Below are positions 1 through 5,125 of a stretch of DNA of 5,125 nucleotides, piece after piece; the stretch's first letter is position 1, and the number at the start of each line of letters is the position of its first letter. Both the position numbers and the translations under genes were made by a program. The notes under the pieces are model-generated. The model saw nothing but the letters and a program-made list of their open reading frames with translations, did no database searches and had not been told where the DNA came from. Source of the DNA: JAXDLK01 sp034666665 (lineage in GTDB: Bacteria > Desulfobacterota > Binatia > JACPRU01); the NCBI GenBank assembly GCA_034666665.1, contig JAXDLK010000359.1, forward strand, positions 1-5,125, in the 5' to 3' direction.

Positions 1-1333
1 CCAGCTCCACCCGGTCGACGGCGGGATCGAACCGTACCTCCACCTCCAATCCCTTCTTCTGAGCGACCGGCTGGATGACGCTGACGGCCGTCTCGATCAC
101 GTGGCGGAGCGAGAAGACTTCCCAGCGAACGTCCACACGTCCCGCCTCGATCTTCGCGAGGTCGAGGATGTCGTTGATCAACTGCAGCAAATGGCGGCCG
201 CTCGAGAGGATGTTGTCGACGTAGCGCTTCTGTCGCACCGTCAGCTCGCCGTGCTTCTGCTCGAGCAGCAGCTCCGAGAATCCATTCACCGCATTCAGCG
301 GCGTACGCAGCTCGTGCGACATGTTCGCCAGGAACTCCGACTTCAACCGGCTCGCGCGCTCGAGCTCGACGTTCGCCGCGAGGATCGACTGCTGCTTCAC
401 CTCGAGGTCCATGGTGCGCTCGCGGACCTTCTGCTCGAGGCCGACGTTCATGCGCCGCAGCTCGTCCTCCTGCGAACGGAGCGTCGCCGTCATCGTGTTG
501 AAGGCGTCGGCCAGCTCTCCGAGCTCATCGGTCCTTTCGACTTCGGCGACGCAGGTGCGGTCGCCCTCGGCGATGCAGCGCGCCAGGAACGCGATGCGCT
601 CGATCGGCGTGATGAACACCCGAGACAAGAGGACGATGAGGACGATTCCCATCGCGACGATCACCGCGGTCACGATCGTGGTGGTGCGCTGGACTTCCCC
701 GATCTGCCGCTCGACTCCGGCAAGCCCGAAGACGACCTCGGCGCTTCCGAGAACGTCGGTCGGCTTCGGGCCGGTAGCGGGCTCGAGCAGCGCGAACGGG
801 TCCGCCGCGCCCGCCGCCGCACCGCCGGGCTCCGCACTCGCCTGCAGCCGGATCGGCGCGACGAAGGCGAGGATGGGCCCGGTGGCGATCGTGCGGGAAT
901 GAACCTCGATGGCCTTCGGCGCCACCGAAGCCGCGGGAAGCAGCGCTCCCGCGATTCGTTCGGCCCGAGCATCCACCTTCTTGCCGGCGTCGTGGATGGC
1001 GACGGCGATGACGTCCGGCTCCTCGAGGGCCCCCGCGACCAGCCGGACGAGCCGTGCCTTGTCGCCGGAATAGAGATCGAGCCAGCTGTTCGCCGCGAGC
1101 CCCCGTACCAACGTCTCGCCGCGTTTCTGAAACTCGCGACGGAGGGTGAGATCGAGCTGTCGCGAGAATGCCCACCCGAAGACCAGACCGATCGCTACCA
1201 AGGCGATGCTGACGAAGAGCAGGAACTTGAGACGGAGGCCGAAACGAAAGCGGCGAATCTTCGCCGCGGGCGTCTCGGCCCCTGCGTACGCCGGAGGCGC
1301 TTCCGTGGGTCGGGGGTGGGCCGTGACTGTCAA
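1..1333 (-). CDS. membrane-bound sensor histidine kinase, N-terminal 444 residues (3' end outside window)
   Basis: This is a two-component sensor kinase, cut by the left edge. From the chosen start: cytoplasmic tail 1-35, membrane segment about 36-56 (KFLLFVSIALVAIGLVFGWAF), periplasmic sensor about 57-218, second membrane segment about 219-240, HAMP about 238-290 with TPIERI and DELGELADAFN, a coiled coil to about 333, and HisKA with the phosphoacceptor His340 in FLANMSHELRTPLNA, followed by LINDILDLAKIEAG. The ATP-binding HATPase domain and any receiver domain are not in the window. The periplasmic part (EEPDVIAVAIHDAGKKV, later VLGSAEVVFGLAGVERQI) has the spacing of a small Cache/CHASE-like sensor, but I cannot name the family. 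Start: the frame is open only to a stop at 1412-1414, and TTG at 1333 is the sole ATG/GTG/TTG before the first membrane segment, with GGGGA nine bases upstream. It lies 73 bp after the receptor gene on the same strand, so co-transcription is likely. Kinase identity is secure; the start is less so. Confidence 0.9.
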   Translation of the reverse strand, partial: MTVTAHPRPTEAPPAYAGAETPAAKIRRFRFGLRLKFLLFVSIALVAIGLVFGWAFSRQLDLTLRREFQKRGETLVRGLAANSWLDLYSGDKARLVRLVAGALEEPDVIAVAIHDAGKKVDARAERIAGALLPAASVAPKAIEVHSRTIATGPILAFVAPIRLQASAEPGGAAAGAADPFALLEPATGPKPTDVLGSAEVVFGLAGVERQIGEVQRTTTIVTAVIVAMGIVLIVLLSRVFITPIERIAFLARCIAEGDRTCVAEVERTDELGELADAFNTMTATLRSQEDELRRMNVGLEQKVRERTMDLEVKQQSILAANVELERASRLKSEFLANMSHELRTPLNAVNGFSELLLEQKHGELTVRQKRYVDNILSSGRHLLQLINDILDLAKIEAGRVDVRWEVFSLRHVIETAVSVIQPVAQKKGLEVEVRFDPAVDRVEL

Positions 1334-1342
1334 TGCAGGGAG

Positions 1343-1347
1343 TCCCC
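1343..1347 (-). promoter_or_regulatory. weak ribosome binding site before the TTG start of the histidine kinase
   Basis: GGGGA on the minus strand ends nine bases before the TTG at 1333. It is the only support for this start besides the lack of any in-frame ATG or GTG upstream. A stronger Shine-Dalgarno occurs further up, before an out-of-frame ATG at 1388. Confidence 0.35.
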
Positions 1348-1375
1348 GACCGAGGTTAGCCCCCGAGCCTCGGTC
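1348..1375 (-). promoter_or_regulatory. intergenic stem-loop between receptor and kinase genes
   Basis: GACCGAGG (1348-1355) and CCTCGGTC (1368-1375) are perfect 8-base inverted copies around a 12-base loop. In the minus-strand transcript this forms a GC-rich hairpin that ends just upstream of the GGGGA before the kinase start. There is no T-run after it, so it is not a classical intrinsic terminator. It could stabilise the receptor message, reduce read-through, or affect kinase translation. The inverted repeat is seen directly; the function is inferred. Confidence 0.4.
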
Positions 1376-1388
1376 CGTGCAATTCCAT
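1356..1388 (-). other. ten-codon mini-ORF with a good Shine-Dalgarno in the receptor-kinase gap
   Basis: ATG at 1388 is preceded by AAAGGTGGCA, a good Shine-Dalgarno at normal spacing, and encodes MELHGPRLGG before TAA at 1356-1358. It begins 18 bases after the receptor stop codon and ends 22 bases before the kinase TTG. It may be a leader peptide coupling translation of the two genes, or the true kinase start displaced by one base in the run of five G (1360-1364). Roughly 63% of third positions are G or C, less than in the flanking genes, which argues against long-standing coding use. Confidence 0.25.
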
Positions 1389-1406
1389 TGCCACCTTTCC
1401 GGACGA

Positions 1407-4400
1407 TCACCTCACCTCGACGTCGGGTCGCACGGACCGCGAGATCGGCACGCCCAGGATGTCCTCGACCCTCCGGTTCACCACCACCCGCACTTCCTCG
1501 GGCGCGCGGACCCCCACGTCCGAGAGATGGAGATCGCCTCGGAGAATGCGTTCGGCAAGACGCGCGCATTGTTCGCCCACGGATTCGGCTTTCGGCTGGA
1601 ACGCGAGGAGCGCCCCCTGCCGGGCGAACGCCTCGGAGAACGCGATCAGCGGCGTCCTCGTCTCCGCCGCAACCGTACGGATGACCTCGAAGCTCTCGCG
1701 CGTGAGAACCGTCGAATCCGGCACGAGAAGCAGGACGTCGATATCCTTGCGGAGGCTCCGGAGCACGAAGCCGACATCACGCGGATCCCGCACCACCGCG
1801 GGCACGATTCGAAGACCGAATCGCGACGCTGCATGGTTCGCCTCGTCGAGGAACGCGGCGGATTTCTGCGGATCGTAGAGGACGCCGACCCGCGTCACGT
1901 TCGGCAGAGCGCGACGAAGCTCTTGCAGCTGGCGCTCGGCCGAGACTTCGAAGCTGACGCCGCCCGCGCTTCGGCTCGCCAGGTCATGACGCCGCGGATT
2001 CAGCACCGCGCAGAAGAGAACCGGACGATCGGCAGCTTCCCGCCGCGCCGTGGTCGCCGCCAAGGCGCCGACCGCGACCACCAGATCCGCACGGCCCGCG
2101 GCTTCGCGGACGGTCTGTGCTCCGCGCTCGGCGTCGCCAGCGAGGTCCTGCAGTTCGACGGTTCCCGGAACCGAGCGCATCAGCGCACGCGCCGTGGCGG
2201 CGTAGGTCTCGACACGGCCGTCACTTTGAAGCAGGAGCACGCGCCGCGCCGCCAGGTTGGGAGTCTCCGTAGCAGTCGGGGTTGCCGTCGGCGACGGGGA
2301 GCGGGTCGCGGTGGTGGTCGGCCGGGGAGTCGGTGAGCGCACGAGTCCCGTCGCCGCCGGAGTGCGCGTCGCGCCGGGGATCGGAGTCTCATCGATCCCT
2401 CCCGTCGGTACGGCACGCGCGCGTGTCCGCATCGCGGGTGGCGTCGCGAAAGCGGAAGGTAACGCCGGCTCCGCCCGCGACGGCCGAACGGGCAAGATCG
2501 CCTGTCGAGCCATGACCGTCGCAGTCGCCTCAGGCTCGGCGGCGGGCGTCTCCGCGGCGGCGGACGGCGGCAAGGGCATCGCTTCGGCCAGCTTGCGTGC
2601 TCGATCCGCTGCTTCCGAAGCCCGTCGGGCTTCCTCGACGATGGTGTCGCGCGTGGCGCGCCGACCCTGAAGGGCGTTGGCTTCCGCGAGATGCTGCTCC
2701 GCCTCGCGAAGGTCTGCCGGGGCGGCACGATTTCCTCCGGCGGCGCGGGCACGCTCGACGGCGGCGCGCGCCTCGCCGAGCTCCGGCGGTTCGACGAGCT
2801 CGGCGGGCGCCGCCGGCAACGAAGGACCCGGCGACCATTCCCACCGTAGTGAGGCGAGCACCGTCACCGGCTCGCGCACCATGTCCGCCGCATCGCGCGC
2901 GTCGCTGTCGCTCACGTTGTAGACGCCGAGCCCACCCTGGAACGAACGGGTCAGCTGGTAGATGAAGTACAGATCGTGATCGAAGTGATTGGCGATCGAT
3001 TCGCGCTCTCGGCCATCGGCGAATTGCCTATCCTCCCAGCGCGTGTGCCAGAAGATCGACAGATCACGAATCGGCCGATAGTCGAGCAGCAGGTTCATCT
3101 TGTGAGGCGGCGCGAGCGGAAGGTCCGAATCGCCGAGACGTCGATTGCGCGTGTCCTGCAGGGTGTAGTTCAGGCCGTAGGCGAGCTCGCCGATGGGTAT
3201 CGCGACGGCTCCGCCGATCGCGGCCTCCAACCCGCGGGCGTCGACCCGGGCCGCATTGACGAAACGGAAGCGTGAACGCCGCAGACCCGGCGGCAACGCG
3301 TCGTCCGGCAGGAGGCCGAGCAGATCGCCGATGATCGGCGGCACCGCGACGGGGAACGGAAGCGGGTCGAGGATCGGAAACTCGTCGCTCCGCTCCTGAA
3401 CGATCAGATCCTTGCCCCGCGTATAAAAGGCACTCAGCCGCAGATTCAGCGCCCGCGAGAAGCGGTGCGACAGCTCGCCGTCGACAGTACGCACCACCTC
3501 GGGGTCGAGATCCGGGTTGCCGACGACGAGCTGCTCGGCGCCGAATCGCTGCGCTCCCTGGAGCTCGAAGAAGCTCGGCGCCCGGAACGCTTCCCCGTAT
3601 CCCACCTTCAGCGCGGTGGCGGGCGCCGCACGCCAGACGAGATTCGCGCGCGGGCTCAGACGACTCGCATCGACGTCGGACACACGGTCGTAACGAAATC
3701 CGGTGGTCAGCGCGAGTGAAGGAAGGAGCTCGATCTGGTCCTCGAGAAAGCCGGCGAGCACATCCCGGCCGAGATCGCAGCCACGCGGGCTCGCCTCGAC
3801 GTTCTCGCCGGCGCGGCGGATGCAACGGAGCGGTCCGACCTCTCCCGATTCCTGACGCGCCTCGCCGCCGAACGTCACCGACAGCCAGTCGAAGGCGCGG
3901 TAGCGGAGTGACAGCTCCTCGCCGATCCGTCGCTCGTCGTAGGTGCTGCGATCCGGATTGCTCGCCGTCACCAACAACCGCGTCTGGTACACGTTCGCGT
4001 AGACGCGACCGTCGACCTGGAAGCGCTCCGCGAGGTCATGGGCGAGGTGAGCCCCGATCGAATAGCGCTCGCGATCGATCCGGTCGCTGCCCGTGCCCGC
4101 CACTTCCTCCCTGAACTGCAGGGCCTCTCCCTCCAACCTCAACGGACCCAGCGCGCTCCGCGCGAATCCGAAGAATTCGCGTTGATTGTCGTGACGGTTC
4201 GGTTCGTCCGCTCCTCCGGTCCCGTAGTACCTCAAGAAGAAGTTGCCATTCGCTTGCGGTCGCCCACCGCCTCCGTAAAGATCCCCCCGCCGCGTCGACT
4301 GGGTGCCGAGCTCCCCGATCACGCCCACCGGCGGAACGTCGGCGGCATCCTTGGTGACGACGTTGATGACCCCGGCCATCGCGTTCGTCCCGTAGAGCGC

Positions 4401-4874
4401 GGAGCCCGGTCCGCGAATGATCTCGACGCGCGCGATGTGCTCGAGGGGCAGCTCACGACCGGCGAGAAACTCGCCGAAGAAGACACCGTTGGACGGACGT
4501 CCGTCGATCAGCAGGAGCGAACGGTTGTTGAACAGCGGAGTGCCGACGGACGGCGTCGTATTGAGGCCGCGCGGCACGACCCGATCGCTCGACACGTCGA
4601 TCCCGACACGCTGCGAGAGGAGCTCGGCGAGCGTCCGTGCACCGCTCGCGCGGATCTCGTCCTCGGTGACGACGTCGACCACCGCCGGCGCCATGCCGAA
4701 CGGCACCTTCTCGCCGCGCGTGGCGACGGCGACGGGAATCTTCTCGATCTCTTCGGCTTCGAGGAATCCGAACTCACGCTCGAGCTCGTCGTCGGGCTCG
4801 GCGGCCCGTGGTGGTTCCGGCAGGAGGAGGAGGAACGCCACCAAGACCGCGAGTCCGCGCCTCTGAACGCTCAC
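1407..4874 (-). CDS. TonB-dependent outer-membrane receptor fused to a periplasmic ABC_sub_bind substrate-binding domain
   Basis: The 1155-residue product appears to be a three-part outer-membrane protein. Residues 1-25 look like a Sec signal peptide (RR, then a Leu-rich core, cleaved near PPRAA). A TonB-box-like stretch EKIPVAVATR (44-53) precedes the plug (about 57-176), which shows LLIDGRPSN, VEIIRGPGSALYG and GVINVVTK. The barrel runs from about 185 to 681, with GEAFRAPSFFELQG, NPDLDPEVV and a last strand ending LRWEW, where most receptors of this family stop. Here the protein continues: an Ala-rich DUF4398-like helical segment (698-766), a Thr/Pro linker (829-873), then a PF04392-like binding domain (877-1147) with DLVVAVGALAA, RPVLFCAVLNP, RVGVLYDP and the C-terminal VVVNRRVEDILGVPI. 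The GTG start has GGGGGAG four bases upstream and gives the signal peptide directly; no ATG lies before residue 61. Ligand is unknown: siderophore, cobalamin or other chelate for the barrel; PF04392 members include aromatic amino-acid binders. Domain calls are strong, and the function of the fusion is inferred. Confidence 0.93.
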   Translation of the reverse strand: MSVQRRGLAVLVAFLLLLPEPPRAAEPDDELEREFGFLEAEEIEKIPVAVATRGEKVPFGMAPAVVDVVTEDEIRASGARTLAELLSQRVGIDVSSDRVVPRGLNTTPSVGTPLFNNRSLLLIDGRPSNGVFFGEFLAGRELPLEHIARVEIIRGPGSALYGTNAMAGVINVVTKDAADVPPVGVIGELGTQSTRRGDLYGGGGRPQANGNFFLRYYGTGGADEPNRHDNQREFFGFARSALGPLRLEGEALQFREEVAGTGSDRIDRERYSIGAHLAHDLAERFQVDGRVYANVYQTRLLVTASNPDRSTYDERRIGEELSLRYRAFDWLSVTFGGEARQESGEVGPLRCIRRAGENVEASPRGCDLGRDVLAGFLEDQIELLPSLALTTGFRYDRVSDVDASRLSPRANLVWRAAPATALKVGYGEAFRAPSFFELQGAQRFGAEQLVVGNPDLDPEVVRTVDGELSHRFSRALNLRLSAFYTRGKDLIVQERSDEFPILDPLPFPVAVPPIIGDLLGLLPDDALPPGLRRSRFRFVNAARVDARGLEAAIGGAVAIPIGELAYGLNYTLQDTRNRRLGDSDLPLAPPHKMNLLLDYRPIRDLSIFWHTRWEDRQFADGRERESIANHFDHDLYFIYQLTRSFQGGLGVYNVSDSDARDAADMVREPVTVLASLRWEWSPGPSLPAAPAELVEPPELGEARAAVERARAAGGNRAAPADLREAEQHLAEANALQGRRATRDTIVEEARRASEAADRARKLAEAMPLPPSAAAETPAAEPEATATVMARQAILPVRPSRAEPALPSAFATPPAMRTRARAVPTGGIDETPIPGATRTPAATGLVRSPTPRPTTTATRSPSPTATPTATETPNLAARRVLLLQSDGRVETYAATARALMRSVPGTVELQDLAGDAERGAQTVREAAGRADLVVAVGALAATTARREAADRPVLFCAVLNPRRHDLASRSAGGVSFEVSAERQLQELRRALPNVTRVGVLYDPQKSAAFLDEANHAASRFGLRIVPAVVRDPRDVGFVLRSLRKDIDVLLLVPDSTVLTRESFEVIRTVAAETRTPLIAFSEAFARQGALLAFQPKAESVGEQCARLAERILRGDLHLSDVGVRAPEEVRVVVNRRVEDILGVPISRSVRPDVEVR
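2256..2390 (-). repeat. Thr/Pro-rich low-complexity linker coding region
   Basis: This stretch encodes residues about 829-873 of the receptor fusion, made mainly of Thr, Pro, Ala, Ser and Arg, with blocks such as SPTPRPTTTATRSPSPTATP. It joins the helical segment to the C-terminal binding domain and is expected to be extended and flexible. It contains no stop or frameshift, and the reading frame is the same on both sides, so the fusion does not rest on a broken join. Simple-sequence coding DNA of this kind can change length by slippage. Confidence 0.7.
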
Positions 4875-4878
4875 ACCG

Positions 4879-4885
4879 CTCCCCC
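4879..4885 (-). promoter_or_regulatory. ribosome binding site that fixes the GTG start of the receptor gene
   Basis: GGGGGAG on the minus strand lies four bases before the GTG at 4874. It supports that codon over the overlapping out-of-frame GTG at 4876. The encoded signal peptide begins immediately, which agrees. Confidence 0.55.
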
Positions 4886-4912
4886 GGCGCCGTTGCGCGC
4901 GCCGCCGCGGTG

Positions 4913-4941
4913 AACATAGGGAAACGATTCATCGAAGACAA
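4913..4941 (-). promoter_or_regulatory. sigma70-like promoter of the receptor-kinase operon
   Basis: Read on the minus strand, a -35 box TTGTCT (4936-4941, four of six matches to TTGACA) and a -10 box TATGTT (4913-4918, four of six matches to TATAAT) are separated by exactly 17 bases. The stretch is clearly less GC-rich than its surroundings. Transcription would start near 4906, leaving a leader of about 32 bases before the GTG at 4874. Between the boxes lies a short palindrome, CGAT-TC-ATCG (4925-4934), which could be part of an operator, though it is short enough to be chance. Confidence 0.5.
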
Positions 4942-5014
4942 TTCGCGCATCACGTCGGGAGGCTCGCTCCGCCTGAGGTCGCGTTGACTTGAACCGTCCG
5001 CGCGCGTAAGCCCG

Positions 5015-5125
5015 ATGCTTCTGAGCCTCGCCGGTCGGGATACGATTCTCATCCGAAGGTTGGCCTCGGCGCTGCTCGCCGCGCTGCTCTCGGTCCCGTT
5101 CGCCGCCGCGACCGCGTACGCCGAG
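5015..5125 (+). CDS. start of a divergent gene for a probable secreted or periplasmic protein (partial)
   Basis: Only 37 codons are present and the frame is still open at the right edge. The product begins MLLSLAGRDT, then a basic ILIRR, a hydrophobic core LASALLAALLSVPFAAA, and ATAYA before Glu37. This reads as a Sec signal peptide with an AxA-type cleavage site around residue 36. An in-frame stop at 4985-4987 makes ATG 5015 the first possible start. Its Shine-Dalgarno is weak (TAAG, 5007-5010). A TTG at 5060 is an alternative, but it would remove the basic n-region. The gene is divergent from the receptor gene and shares its 140-bp upstream region, so joint regulation is possible. Nothing of the mature protein is visible, so its function cannot be called. 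Confidence 0.6.
   Translation, partial: MLLSLAGRDTILIRRLASALLAALLSVPFAAATAYAE

Noticed and set aside
525..1175. Minus-strand open frame (216 codons) overlapping the kinase
   Set aside because: Out of frame with the kinase reading that gives two membrane segments, HAMP and HisKA; its own translation is Arg/Gly-rich noise.
1334..1406. Rho-independent terminator between receptor and kinase genes
   Set aside because: A stem is present, but no run of T follows it on the transcript strand, so termination is not supported.
101..1684. Long plus-strand open frame (527 codons)
   Set aside because: It lies antisense to the histidine kinase and the binding domain, whose motifs (H-box, HAMP, PF04392) are on the minus strand. 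Its translation is rich in Arg and Asp without any family pattern. It is a high-GC shadow.
1146..2336. Plus-strand open frame (396 codons)
   Set aside because: Antisense to the C-terminal half of the receptor fusion and the kinase start; low-complexity Arg/His-rich translation; no credible motif.
2256..2390. Tandem DNA repeat or CRISPR-like array
   Set aside because: The apparent repetition is codon-level Thr/Pro bias within a continuous frame; there are no equal-length repeats with unique spacers.
4038..4913. Plus-strand open frame (291 codons)
   Set aside because: Antisense to the receptor signal peptide and plug, which are unmistakable on the other strand.
4984..5012. Promoter for the divergent plus-strand gene (TTGACT, then TAAGCC)
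   Set aside because: The -35 is good, but the -10 at 17 bases matches poorly, and the start would lie at or after the ATG at 5015. Not strong enough to list as a feature.
4774..5052. Minus-strand open frame (92 codons) running across the divergent gap
   Set aside because: It overlaps the receptor start in another frame and covers the promoter; its translation is Arg-rich and featureless.

Overview
The window is high-GC DNA (about two-thirds G+C by eye) from a Gram-negative bacterium. It encodes a TonB-dependent outer-membrane receptor, which needs an outer membrane and a TonB-ExbB-ExbD system. Coding density is high, and long open frames antisense to the real genes are common, as expected at this base composition. 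The long Thr/Pro-rich linker and the architecture recall environmental high-GC lineages of the deltaproteobacterial or Binatota type. That placement is a guess from style, not a result.

Layout. Minus strand, positions 4874 to 1407: one uninterrupted 1155-residue gene whose product is a composite. It has a signal peptide, a TonB box, a TonB-dependent receptor plug and 22-strand-type barrel (to about residue 681), a DUF4398-like alanine-rich helical segment (about 698-766), a Thr/Pro-rich linker (about 829-873), and a complete C-terminal substrate-binding protein domain of the ABC_sub_bind (PF04392) type (about 877-1147). Minus strand, 1333 to the left edge: the first 444 residues of a membrane-bound sensor histidine kinase (two membrane segments, periplasmic sensor, HAMP, coiled coil, HisKA with His340). 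Its ATPase domain lies outside the window. A 73-bp gap between the two genes holds an 8-bp perfect inverted repeat and a tiny ORF with a good Shine-Dalgarno. Plus strand, 5015 to the right edge: the first 37 codons of a divergent gene that begins with a plausible secretion signal. The 140 bp between the divergent genes carry a good sigma70-like promoter for the receptor gene.

How they may work together. The receptor and kinase genes run in the same direction, are closely spaced and show no obvious terminator between them, so they probably form an operon. Both ends of a TonB-dependent receptor face the periplasm, so the C-terminal binding domain would sit in the periplasm on a flexible tether. 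From there it could collect the ligand brought in by the barrel, and either pass it to an inner-membrane transporter (none is visible here) or present it to the periplasmic sensor of the kinase encoded next door. The domain calls rest on visible motifs. The relay idea is inference.
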